Assembly: GCA_002339015.1 (NCBI GenBank)
Contig: DDJC01000051.1
Location: 42,436-86,041 of the forward strand
Direction of reading: 5' to 3'
Source: Burkholderiales bacterium UBA1834
Lineage (GTDB): Bacteria > Pseudomonadota > Gammaproteobacteria > Burkholderiales > Burkholderiaceae_C
DNA: 43,606 nt
Position numbers and translations under genes: made by a program. The notes under the pieces were generated by a model, which did not search any database, was not told the DNA's origin, and saw nothing but the letters and a program-made list of their open reading frames with translations. Shown piece after piece: positions 7,592 through 15,645 of the stretch (positions are counted from its first letter, which is position 1; the number at the start of each line of letters is the position of its first letter).

Positions 7592-10258
7592 TCAGCGTTC
7601 GGTGCTGCCCAGATGCCAGGCCGAGGGGCCAGGGGCCTTGCCCAGCAGCTTGCTGAAGCGGGCGGTGTCCAGCGCATTGACGATGCCGTCGCCATTGAGG
7701 TCGCCGGCCAGGCCGTGCTTGCCCAACTGAGCCTTGAAGGCGGCGGTGTCCAGCGCGTTGGTGAAGCCATCGTTGTTCAGATCGGCATCGCAGGCATTGC
7801 CGTAGCCGTCGCCATCGGTGTCGAGCTGGTCCTTGTTGGGCGTGGCCACGCAGTTGTCGCGACTGTCGGGAATGCCGTCACCGTCGGTATCGGTCTCCTT
7901 GACGGCGCCCTGGCTGGTCGTGCCGTCTGGCGAGCCCACGCGCACCAGCACGTTGTCACCCTTGAAGTCACCCAGGTCGATGGTGCCGTTGCCTTCGTTG
8001 TCCAGCACGCCACGCCCCAGCTCCGCACCCGTCTTCGGGTCGAGGGCCACGGCGGTGATCCACTCGGGCGGCGGGCAGGTGCGGCACACCGGCTCCAGGT
8101 TCACCTTCACCGTGGCCAGGTTGCCCTTGAGCACCACCCACGGGAAGCTGATGCGTACCGGGGCACTCACGCGCAGCTTGACGGTCGGGTCGCCCAGCAG
8201 GTTGTAGATGTTGAGCTCCTGGCGCAGGTTGCCCACGCCGGGCCGTGTGCCGTTGCTGGACAGCGGATGGCGGCTGGCCTGCGAGCCGGCGGCCACTTCC
8301 GAGATATAGGACTTGGCGTAGTTCAGCAGGTCGCCCAGGCGCTGCACGGGGCTGCTGGTGCCGAAGGTGTTGATCAGGCCGGGGAAGACACCGTCGAACA
8401 GGCCGAGCGTGAGGTGGTTGTTGTCCACCGTGCTGCTTTGGCGCGTGTCGCCGATCACGGCCAGGGCGCCGTCGGCCTTGCGCAGGAAGGCTTCGGCCCA
8501 GTAGGTGGTGGTGCTGCTGATCAGCGGGCCCCCGCCGGGGGTGGCGTAGTCGGCATTGACCGTCTCGTTGTCGAAGATGCCGCTGGCGCAGTTGATGCTG
8601 AACACCACCGGGAACTGGTTGTTCGTCACGGAGATGGCGCCAAGGTTGCCGGTGCTGAAGCCGGGGTCGCCCCAGCCCGTCCACCAGCCATGGTCGCGGT
8701 GGTAGAGGATGGAGGTGCCCTGGTTCACGGCGGCCACGATGTCGGCGCTGTCGGCATCCCACGCGAAGGTGGGCTTGCGCAGCGCGGCCGGGATGGCGGC
8801 ACCGCCGTTGTAGAACTGCGGGTTGGCATCGCCATCGGCGTTGTACAGCCGTGCCACGCTGAAGCCCTTGGCCACGGTGTGATCGCGCACGATCTCTGAC
8901 GTCTCCACGAACCAGCGCTTGTCACGCGTGGGCGTGTGGTCGCCGCTCTGGCGGGTCTGGAAGTAGGCGGCGAAGGTCAGTCGGCTGTAGTAGTCCTGGC
9001 CGAACAGCGGGTTGGATGGAGGGCTGTTCTCGAAAGCCATCACCTTGGAGACGATGGTGTTGGCCTGGGCCAGCGTGTCCACCGGGAAGCGGCCGATGCC
9101 AAAGGGCGGGATGGTGGTGGCCGTGGCGCCGGGCAGGAACTGGCCGTACCACATGTCGCCAGCGTTCAGGGCGTTGTCCCAGCTGTTGTTCTGGTCGTAG
9201 CTGGTGGGCACGAACTCCGAATCGCCGATGAACAGCACCCACTTCGGGCGCACCAGGTGCGTGTTGTAGTAGTTGGCGATCCAGTTGCGGATCTGGGCCT
9301 TGGTGGCATTGGCGGGGCCGCCGGTGATCTGCGACGTGGTGACCACACGCGTGCTGATGCCCAGGGCCTGCTTGTGCACCTTGAGCGTGTTGGCCGCGGC
9401 CAGGAAGTTGGGGTGCGTGACGATCAGGTAGCGTGCGCCGAAGATCGCCGGGTCGATCTGCAGCGGGGGCGCACAGCGCAGCTTGGTCAGCAACCCCTTG
9501 TTGACGGCGAACTGCACGGCCGGCAGGGGCAGGGCCTCGATGCGCTGGTCGATGGGGTCGAAGCCCACCTTGCGCGTGCTGCCTACCACGCCCTTGAGCT
9601 GCAGGCGGTCATACGCGAAGCAGCGGCCGGCGTGCTTGATGGTGACCAGGTAGCTGGGGTAGTAGGTGATGACCTGGCGATCGGGGGCGTAGCCATAGGG
9701 GGCCAGGCGGTAGCCCTGTACGTTCGAATCGCCGCGGAACACAGGCAGTTCGCCCAGGCTCTGGCCGGGGCCCTTGGCGCCCTTGGCGTAGCGGTCCGGG
9801 TCGTGGGTGAACTCGGTCTTGTCCAGCTTGGCGTTGAGCGGCGTGGCATCGGGCGGCTGGATGGGGTACAGCCGTGCCGGGACTTCCGCGGGGCTGCCTT
9901 CGGGCTGGATGTTGAGCGTGGCGCCATCGCCATCGACCGGCAGCAGGGCCGAGAAGCCGGTGATGGGCAGTTCGGCAAAGCCAACCTCGCGGCTGTCGGC
10001 GATGGCGGTGTTGGCGCCGCCGCGCTGCACGAAGCGCTGGAACACGCCGTGCGGTGTCTCGACGCTCTGCAGCTCGGGCTTGGGCACGCTGATGCGCACC
10101 ACGGTCTGGCTGGCATCGCTCGAGACGGTCTCGATGCGGATGGCGGGCGCGGTCTGGGCCTGGGCGTGGGATGCGCTCAGCGCCAGCAGCGAGAGGGCGC
10201 AGGCGACGTGCAAGGCACGCGGCGTGAAGTGCTGTCCTTGAGGACGGATGGGGTGCAT
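7592..10258 (-). CDS. Gingipain-like C25 cysteine peptidase with TSP3 repeats and C-terminal dockerin
   Basis: An 888-residue secreted protein. A signal peptide ends near AQAQ (residue 36), followed by a propeptide-like region to about 260. The C25 catalytic domain spans about 270-700 (YLIVTHPNFLAAANTLK, KWVLFIGDSEF, FGIGRFPV). The probable dyad is His523 in YHRDHGWW and Cys557 in SINCASG. The 34-residue gap agrees with gingipains. A beta domain follows, then thrombospondin type 3 calcium repeats at about 790-823 (DTDGDGIPDSRDNC, DTDGDGYGNAC). A two-repeat type I dockerin lies at about 824-875 (DLNNDGFTNALD and DLNGDGIVNALD). It has no PEP-CTERM tail of its own. The start at 10258 has GGAGG six bases upstream; an earlier in-frame start lacks support. 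The cohesin-like gene follows 39 bases later. Confidence 0.88.
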   Translation of the reverse strand: MHPIRPQGQHFTPRALHVACALSLLALSASHAQAQTAPAIRIETVSSDASQTVVRISVPKPELQSVETPHGVFQRFVQRGGANTAIADSREVGFAELPITGFSALLPVDGDGATLNIQPEGSPAEVPARLYPIQPPDATPLNAKLDKTEFTHDPDRYAKGAKGPGQSLGELPVFRGDSNVQGYRLAPYGYAPDRQVITYYPSYLVTIKHAGRCFAYDRLQLKGVVGSTRKVGFDPIDQRIEALPLPAVQFAVNKGLLTKLRCAPPLQIDPAIFGARYLIVTHPNFLAAANTLKVHKQALGISTRVVTTSQITGGPANATKAQIRNWIANYYNTHLVRPKWVLFIGDSEFVPTSYDQNNSWDNALNAGDMWYGQFLPGATATTIPPFGIGRFPVDTLAQANTIVSKVMAFENSPPSNPLFGQDYYSRLTFAAYFQTRQSGDHTPTRDKRWFVETSEIVRDHTVAKGFSVARLYNADGDANPQFYNGGAAIPAALRKPTFAWDADSADIVAAVNQGTSILYHRDHGWWTGWGDPGFSTGNLGAISVTNNQFPVVFSINCASGIFDNETVNADYATPGGGPLISSTTTYWAEAFLRKADGALAVIGDTRQSSTVDNNHLTLGLFDGVFPGLINTFGTSSPVQRLGDLLNYAKSYISEVAAGSQASRHPLSSNGTRPGVGNLRQELNIYNLLGDPTVKLRVSAPVRISFPWVVLKGNLATVKVNLEPVCRTCPPPEWITAVALDPKTGAELGRGVLDNEGNGTIDLGDFKGDNVLVRVGSPDGTTSQGAVKETDTDGDGIPDSRDNCVATPNKDQLDTDGDGYGNACDADLNNDGFTNALDTAAFKAQLGKHGLAGDLNGDGIVNALDTARFSKLLGKAPGPSAWHLGSTER

Positions 10259-10337
10259 GTGAGCCTCCGGTCGGGTGGGTGAGATCGCGTGACACCGAAC
10301 GTTCGGAAGCACACGCGGACCGGAGGTTATGAATGCT

Positions 10338-10362
10338 GGACAAGGCGCTCAAGGCCTTGTCC
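10338..10362. other. Stem-loop upstream of the C25 peptidase gene
   Basis: A perfect 9-base inverted repeat, GGACAAGGC (10338-10346) and GCCTTGTCC (10354-10362), with a 7-base loop. It lies about 80 bases before the peptidase start and about 115 bases past the stop of the DUF4394 gene, both on the minus strand. It could be the terminator of the DUF4394 gene, although no U-run follows, or part of the peptidase leader. The surrounding 10259-10476 gap is low in complexity and rich in CTAG, CCCC and GGGG. No other promoter could be picked out with confidence. Confidence 0.45.
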
Positions 10363-10449
10363 CCTAGGCTTTGGGAGGCTGGAGGCGGCATGCCCCCCAA
10401 GGTGGGCCCCAGGCCTAGGGAGGCCTTCCCCAAGGCTAGGGCCCTATGG

Positions 10450-10471
10450 TTAGGGGTTAGGGGTTAGGGGG
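10450..10471 (+). repeat. Three tandem TTAGGGG units (telomere-like, G-quadruplex-prone)
   Basis: Three perfect head-to-tail copies of TTAGGGG (10450-10456, 10457-10463, 10464-10470), with one extra G. They sit six bases beyond the stop codon of the minus-strand DUF4394 gene. The plus strand reads GGGG-TTA-GGGG-TTA-GGGGG, and GGG at 10439-10441 supplies a fourth G-tract. Degenerate relatives with CTAG or CCTAGG cores occur just to the left (about 10362-10445). Function is unknown; a mutable 3' UTR tract or a G-quadruplex are possibilities. Confidence 0.7.
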
Positions 10472-10476
10472 CTGGT

Positions 10477-11424
10477 TCAGGGCTCGATGGCGATGCCCAC
10501 GATGGGCTGGTCCGAGGCGACCGCGCCGATCAGGCGGGCCTGGCCGCTGTTGAGGTTGACCTCGTACAGGCGCGAATCGCGGCGGCCCTGGCGGGTGGTG
10601 ACCAGATAGGCGGCGTTGTCGATGTCGGCGATGTCGAAGGAGGCCTTGTCGAAGCTGTCGATCCGCAAGGGCCCCACTGCCTGCAGCAGGCCCGTGTTGG
10701 GCGAGATGAAGGGCTTGGCCGTGCCTGTGGAGCCCTGGATCACCAGGTAGTTCAGGCGCGCATCGATGGCGTACTCGGTGGTGATCTTCTCGTCGGTCTT
10801 GTCGTAGGTGTAGCCGGCCGCGACGATGGTGGCCGTGTTGCCGGCCAGCAGGTCGCCAGGCTGGTAGGCCAGGGCCTTGTCGGGCTGCACGCCGGGCGTG
10901 GCCGGATCGAAATCGATGACGGCGCCGGTCTCGGGGTGCAGGCGCAGGTTGGCGCCCTGGTCGTTGACCACGCGCACGCGGTCGACCGTGGGGTTGAAGT
11001 CGATCCCGAAATTCTCACCCTTGGGCAGGCTGATGGGCGGGCCGACAGGCGTGACCGTGCCTGCGGCCAGGTGGATACGCATCAGTCGACCTTGATTGCT
11101 CAGCCCGAACAGCTCACCACGGAACACACGGAAATCGATGCCCAGCAGGCGCTCGCCGGCTTGGAGGCCGTCCAGGCGGATCTTGCTGATCAGCTCGCCC
11201 GGCGTGCTGGCGTTGAAGCTGATCAGCTGGTTGTCCTGCGTGACCGCGAACAGCACGTGCGAGCGCACCTTGATGGGTGCCATGACTTCCTGGAACTCGG
11301 GTTGTGTGCCACCGCCCAGCGCCTGGAGCCTGGGCGACAACTGGGGCATGTACGAGCAGGCGCCCAGCAGGCTGGCGACCGACAACACGAGGGCGCCGCG
11401 AACGGCCCGGGAAGAGAGGTGCAT
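10477..11424 (-). CDS. DUF4394-domain lipoprotein
   Basis: A 315-residue predicted outer-membrane or periplasmic lipoprotein with lipobox LLGAC (Cys23) after a hydrophobic signal. The rest fits DUF4394, a beta-propeller-like repeat family with no known enzyme activity. Recurring strands include LFAVTQDNQLISFN, LLGIDFRVFRGELFGLSNQGRL, GIDFNPTVDRVRVVNDQGANLRLHP and IDNAAYLVTTRQGRRDSRLYEVN. Such proteins often occur beside PEP-CTERM genes in environmental bacteria, which fits the neighbouring cohesin/peptidase unit. It is on the same strand, about 220 bases upstream of that unit, with a structured G-rich gap between, so it is probably transcribed separately. The role is unknown; protein or ligand binding is only a guess from the fold. 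Confidence 0.82.
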   Translation of the reverse strand: MHLSSRAVRGALVLSVASLLGACSYMPQLSPRLQALGGGTQPEFQEVMAPIKVRSHVLFAVTQDNQLISFNASTPGELISKIRLDGLQAGERLLGIDFRVFRGELFGLSNQGRLMRIHLAAGTVTPVGPPISLPKGENFGIDFNPTVDRVRVVNDQGANLRLHPETGAVIDFDPATPGVQPDKALAYQPGDLLAGNTATIVAAGYTYDKTDEKITTEYAIDARLNYLVIQGSTGTAKPFISPNTGLLQAVGPLRIDSFDKASFDIADIDNAAYLVTTRQGRRDSRLYEVNLNSGQARLIGAVASDQPIVGIAIEP

Positions 11425-11603
11425 GGTGGGAGGCTCTGAAGCTGCGCCACAGGGCGCTGAAGCAGGCCATTATGGGCAGCAGGTCACGGCCTGTCCATCG
11501 TGGGGCGGCCAACTCGGGCGACAATTGGGGACGGCGCATTGCGGTCCCGGACATGGAGCGCTGCCTGGCGCCCCGACGACTCCCATCGCTTCCCCTCACG
11601 CCC

Positions 11604-12662
11604 ATGAACGCGACCTCCGCCCCCCAAGCCGGCACCGACCTCACCCTGATCCGCCCGGATGACTGGCACCTGCACGTGCGCGATGGCGCCGCCATGCACG
11701 CCGTGGTGCCCGCCACGGCGCGCCAGTTCGCCCGCGCCATCATCATGCCCAACCTGCGCCCGCCGGTGACCACGGCCGCGCAGGCTGCGGCCTACCGTGA
11801 TCGCATCAAGGCGGCCGTGCCCGAGGGCGTGGCCTTCGAGCCGCTGATGGTGCTCTACCTGACCAACAACACGCCGGCCGACGAGGTGGTGCGCGCCCGT
11901 GAGGCCGGCGTGGTGGCGTTCAAGCTCTACCCGGCTGGTGCCACCACCAACAGCGATGCGGGCGTGACCGACCTCAAGCTCACCTACAAGACGCTGGAAG
12001 CCATGCAGCGCGAGGGCCTGGTGCTGTGCGTGCACGGCGAGGTGACCGATGGCGACGTGGACGTGTTCGACCGCGAGAAGGCCTTCATCGACGACAAGCT
12101 GATCCCGCTGCGCCGTGATTTTCCCGAGCTGAAGATCGTGTTCGAGCACATCACCACGAAAGAGGCCGCGCAGTACGTGAGCGAGGCCGATCGATTCGTG
12201 GGCGCCACGATCACGCCGCAGCATCTGCTGTACAACCGCAACGCGATCTTCATGGGCGGCGTGCGGCCGCACTACTACTGCCTGCCCATCCTCAAGCGCG
12301 AGGAGCACCGTGTGGCCCTGGTGCAGGCGGCCACCAGCGGCAGCCCCAAGTTCTTCCTGGGTACGGACAGCGCGCCGCATGCGGCCCACCTGAAGGAGCA
12401 CGCCAGCGGCTGCGCCGGCTGCTACACCGCGCCGCTGGCGCTGGAGCTGTATGCCGAGGCCTTCGAAGCCGCCGGTGCGCTGGACAGGCTCGAAGCCTTC
12501 GCCAGCTTCTACGGCCCCGACTACTACGGCCTGCCGCGCAACACCGACCGCATCACGCTGCGCCGCGAGGCCTGGACGGTGCCCGAGGCGCTGCCCTTCG
12601 GCGAGACCGAGATCAAGCCCCTGCGCGGCGGCGAGACCTTGAACTGGCGCTTCGTGGGCTGA
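11604..12662 (+). CDS. pyrC: Dihydroorotase
   Basis: A 352-residue type II dihydroorotase, which cyclises N-carbamoyl-aspartate to dihydroorotate in pyrimidine synthesis. The metal ligands are present: His-x-His in DDWHLHVRDG, the carboxylated Lys in FKLYPAGATTNSDAGV, His in LCVHGEV, His in FEHITTKEA, and Asp in GTDSAPH. The length matches Escherichia coli PyrC. The start at 11604 (MNATSA) was chosen because the conserved region begins shortly after; the open frame upstream lacks family similarity. It is a single gene between the divergent DUF4394 gene and the convergent cysK. Confidence 0.96.
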   Translation: MNATSAPQAGTDLTLIRPDDWHLHVRDGAAMHAVVPATARQFARAIIMPNLRPPVTTAAQAAAYRDRIKAAVPEGVAFEPLMVLYLTNNTPADEVVRAREAGVVAFKLYPAGATTNSDAGVTDLKLTYKTLEAMQREGLVLCVHGEVTDGDVDVFDREKAFIDDKLIPLRRDFPELKIVFEHITTKEAAQYVSEADRFVGATITPQHLLYNRNAIFMGGVRPHYYCLPILKREEHRVALVQAATSGSPKFFLGTDSAPHAAHLKEHASGCAGCYTAPLALELYAEAFEAAGALDRLEAFASFYGPDYYGLPRNTDRITLRREAWTVPEALPFGETEIKPLRGGETLNWRFVG

Positions 12663-12677
12663 GTCTCAGGTCCGCAG

Positions 12678-12696
12678 GGGCTGGTCGGGCCAGCCC
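12678..12696. terminator. Hairpin between convergent pyrC and cysK
   Basis: GGGCTGG (12678-12684) and CCAGCCC (12690-12696) form a 7-base GC stem with a 5-base loop in the 39-base gap between the two convergent stop codons. The position suits a shared terminator. There is no clear U-run on either side, so it may be a weak or assisted terminator. Confidence 0.5.
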
Positions 12697-12701
12697 GGCA
12701 T

Positions 12702-13616
12702 TCAGGCTGGCAGGAACCCGTCGACCGACAGGTAACGCTCGCCCGTGTCGTAGCAAAAGCCCAGCACCCGTGCCTTCGGGCCCAGCTCGGGCAGCTTCTG
12801 GGCGATGGCCTGCAGCGTGGCGCCCGATGAGATGCCCACCAGCAGGCCTTCCTCACGCGCGGCGCGGCGCGCCATCTCGCGCGAGGCCTCTGCATCGACC
12901 TGGATGGTGCCGTCAAGCAGGCTGGTGTCCAGGTTGGTCGGCACAAAGCCCGCGCCGATGCCCTGGATGGGGTGGGGCGCTGGCGAGCCACCCGAGATCA
13001 CGGGCGAGGCGGCCGGCTCCACCGCGAACACCTTGAGCTGCGGCCAGGCCTTCTTGAGCACGCGCGCGCAGCCGGTGATGTGGCCGCCCGTGCCCACGCC
13101 GGTGATCAGTGCATCCAGCCCCTCGGGGAAGTCGTTCAGGATCTCCTGGGCGGTGGTGCGCTCGTGTACCGCGATGTTGGCCGGGTTGTCGAACTGCTGC
13201 GGCATCCAGGCGCCAGGGGTCTCGGCCACGATCTCCTGGGCCCGGGCGATGGCGCCCTTCATGCCCTTCTCGCGCGGGGTCAGGTCGAAGCTGGCGCCGT
13301 AGGCCAGCATCAGGCGGCGGCGCTCGATCGACATGCTCTCGGGCATGACCAGGATCAGCTGGTAGCCCTTGACGGCGGCCACCATGGCCAGGCCGATGCC
13401 CGTGTTGCCCGAGGTGGGCTCCACAATGGTGCCGCCGGCCTTGAGCTGGCCCTGGCGCTCGGCGTCTTCCACCATGGCCAGGGCGATGCGGTCCTTGATG
13501 GAGCCGCCGGGGTTGGCCCGCTCGGCCTTGATCCACACATCGGCGTTCCCAAGCAGGCGGTTGATGCGGATGTCCGGCGTCTGGCCGATGGTCTCCAGGA
13601 TGTTCTGTACTTTCAT
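12702..13616 (-). CDS. cysK: Cysteine synthase A (O-acetylserine sulfhydrylase)
   Basis: A 304-residue PLP enzyme that makes cysteine from O-acetylserine and sulfide in the cytoplasm. The PLP lysine is in GGSIKDR near residue 42. The substrate loop PTSGNTGIGLA and the phosphate-binding GVGTGGHITG are intact, as is GISSGA. The start at 13616 (MKVQNI) has GGAG upstream; earlier starts extend into the promoter shared with dsbD. CysK versus CysM was decided by the SGNTG/GTGGH pattern and overall similarity, which is not absolute. It diverges from dsbD across 95 bases. Confidence 0.92.
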   Translation of the reverse strand: MKVQNILETIGQTPDIRINRLLGNADVWIKAERANPGGSIKDRIALAMVEDAERQGQLKAGGTIVEPTSGNTGIGLAMVAAVKGYQLILVMPESMSIERRRLMLAYGASFDLTPREKGMKGAIARAQEIVAETPGAWMPQQFDNPANIAVHERTTAQEILNDFPEGLDALITGVGTGGHITGCARVLKKAWPQLKVFAVEPAASPVISGGSPAPHPIQGIGAGFVPTNLDTSLLDGTIQVDAEASREMARRAAREEGLLVGISSGATLQAIAQKLPELGPKARVLGFCYDTGERYLSVDGFLPA

Positions 13617-13711
13617 GCGGGGGCTCCTGTGGCGCGGTGCGCAGGGAAGGGAACGATCGTGCCGAGCACGGTTCAATGCAAGGATAAGGGCGCTGGGCGC
13701 AAAATCGCTGT

Positions 13712-15514
13712 ATGACATCAACAATCCTGAGGTCCCTGTTCGCCTTCCTGTCGCTCACCCTGATGGGGTTGCTGCCCCTGGGCGTGGCGCGTGCGCAGGA
13801 TTTCATGCCGGTGGACCAGGCCTTCCAGGTGCAGGCGCGTGTAACGCAGCCTGGCCAGGTGGCCATCGATTTCAAGGTGGCCAAGGGCACCTACCTGTAC
13901 CGTGAACGCATCGAGGCGCGCCTTGACGGGGCGCCACCCATGCCGCTGACGGTGCTCACCCCCGAAGGCGAGCGCAAGCACGATCCCACCTTCGACAAGG
14001 TGATGGAGGTCTACCACCACGATGTGGCCGCCAGCGTGGCGCTGCCCGCTCAGGCAGCAAAGGGGGGCGCGGCGGACCAGACCGCGCCACCGACGCTGGC
14101 CGTGGTCTACCAGGGCTGTGCCGATGCCGGGCTGTGCTACCCGCCGCAGACGCGCCACTGGCAGCTGACCCGCGATGACCAGGGTCAGGTCACGGCTGTG
14201 AGCTGGGTGCCACCCAGGACGCCAGTGCTCCGTGGGGGCAGCGGCCTGTTCGGTGGCGAGCCCAGGTCCAGCGGCTTGTTCGGCGGCGGTGCCGGTGATG
14301 CCGATGGGAGCGCCTCGACGATGTCAGCCACGGCCATGGGCGCCGGCCCCGCATGGGGTGGTGCCAGTGCCGAGCCGCTGGGCCAGGCACTGTCCAGCGG
14401 GCGATGGCTGATGGTGCTGCCCGCCTTCCTGCTGGCCGGCGTGCTGCTGTCGCTCACGCCCTGCGTGTTGCCCATGGTGCCCATCCTGTCGTCGATCATC
14501 GTAGGCCAGCATGGTGGCATTGCGGTTGCGTCAGGTGCTTCAGGGCAGGGCGGGGAACGGCCGCGCGGCTTCGCGCTGGCGCTGAGCTATTCGCAAGGCA
14601 TGGCCCTGGTCTACACCCTGCTGGGCGTGGCGGCGGGCCTGCTGGGCCAGGGGCTGGCGGCCTACCTGCAGCATCCCTACGTGGTGCTCGCCTTCGCGGC
14701 GCTGATGGTCGTGCTGGCGTTGTCCATGTTCGGCCTGTACGAGCTGCGCCTGCCCGCCTCGGTACAGAGCTGGCTGGGCCAGCGCACCCGCGGCCTGCCG
14801 GGCGGGCGTTTCGTCAGCGTGTTCGTGATGGGCGCGGTGTCGGCGCTGATCGTGAGCCCCTGCGTATCGGCGCCGCTGGCCGGCGCCCTGCTCTACATCA
14901 GCCAGACGCGCGACGTGTGGCTGGGCGGCGCGGCCCTGTACGCCATGGCCTGGGGCATGAGCGTGCCGCTGCTGGTGGTGGGCGTGGCCGGTGGCCGCCT
15001 GCTGCCGCGCGCCGGGCGCTGGATGAACGCCGTGAAGGTGCTGTTCGGCGTGCTGATGCTGGCCATGGCCGCCTGGGTGGCGCGCCCGGCCTGGCCGGCG
15101 CTGGTGGCGGTGGTCACCGGGCAGCCGGTGGTGTCCAGCCACCAGAGCGTGCTGCCCTTCCAGCGCGTGGCCAGCGTGGCGCAGCTGGCGCAGGCCGTGG
15201 CGGATGCTGCACGGCAAGGCCGCCCCGTGATGCTGGATTTCTACGCCGACTGGTGCGTGGCCTGCATCGAGATGGAGCGCTTCACCTTCACCGATCCGGC
15301 CGTACAGGCCAGGCTCGGCGCGGCCGTGTTGCTGCAGGCCGATGTCACGGCCAACACGCCGGATGACCGTGCCTTGCTCGAACGCTTCGGCCTGTTCGGG
15401 CCGCCGGGCATCGTGTTCTTCGACGCGGCCGGACGCGAGCTGAGTGATCGTCGCGTGATCGGTGTCCAGAAACCCGAGGCTTTCGTGCGCAGCCTGGAGG
15501 CCGCTGGCCTGTGA
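13712..15514 (+). CDS. dsbD: Thiol:disulfide interchange protein DsbD
   Basis: A 600-residue inner-membrane protein that carries electrons from cytoplasmic thioredoxin to periplasmic DsbC, DsbG and cytochrome c maturation proteins. It has a signal peptide (to about residue 28, VARAQ). The periplasmic alpha domain has the cysteine pair CADAGLCYPP. Next comes a Gly/Ser-rich linker (about 170-225, including two SGLFGG copies). An eight-helix membrane domain has the redox cysteines in LTPCVLPM and SPCVSAPL. The C-terminal thioredoxin-like domain has YADWCVACIE. All six catalytic cysteines are present. Its position beside the divergent cysK may reflect shared thiol metabolism, but this is inference. 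Confidence 0.95.
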   Translation: MTSTILRSLFAFLSLTLMGLLPLGVARAQDFMPVDQAFQVQARVTQPGQVAIDFKVAKGTYLYRERIEARLDGAPPMPLTVLTPEGERKHDPTFDKVMEVYHHDVAASVALPAQAAKGGAADQTAPPTLAVVYQGCADAGLCYPPQTRHWQLTRDDQGQVTAVSWVPPRTPVLRGGSGLFGGEPRSSGLFGGGAGDADGSASTMSATAMGAGPAWGGASAEPLGQALSSGRWLMVLPAFLLAGVLLSLTPCVLPMVPILSSIIVGQHGGIAVASGASGQGGERPRGFALALSYSQGMALVYTLLGVAAGLLGQGLAAYLQHPYVVLAFAALMVVLALSMFGLYELRLPASVQSWLGQRTRGLPGGRFVSVFVMGAVSALIVSPCVSAPLAGALLYISQTRDVWLGGAALYAMAWGMSVPLLVVGVAGGRLLPRAGRWMNAVKVLFGVLMLAMAAWVARPAWPALVAVVTGQPVVSSHQSVLPFQRVASVAQLAQAVADAARQGRPVMLDFYADWCVACIEMERFTFTDPAVQARLGAAVLLQADVTANTPDDRALLERFGLFGPPGIVFFDAAGRELSDRRVIGVQKPEAFVRSLEAAGL

Positions 15515-15645
15515 TGCCGGTCAGACCTGTGGGCTGACGTGGCGCACCCGCGCCTGCCTTGATTGAGCAGGCCGGGAGATCCGGCCCCTGGACCATCACG
15601 CCAAGGGCATTTCCGCTATCGTGTCGGGTTCCGCTGAGGAATCTC

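Noticed and set aside
8936..10282. Long open frames on the plus strand over the C25 peptidase gene
   Set aside because: The minus-strand frame has a signal peptide, catalytic motifs and a good ribosome site; the plus-strand frames have the Val/Gly/His-rich composition of shadow frames.
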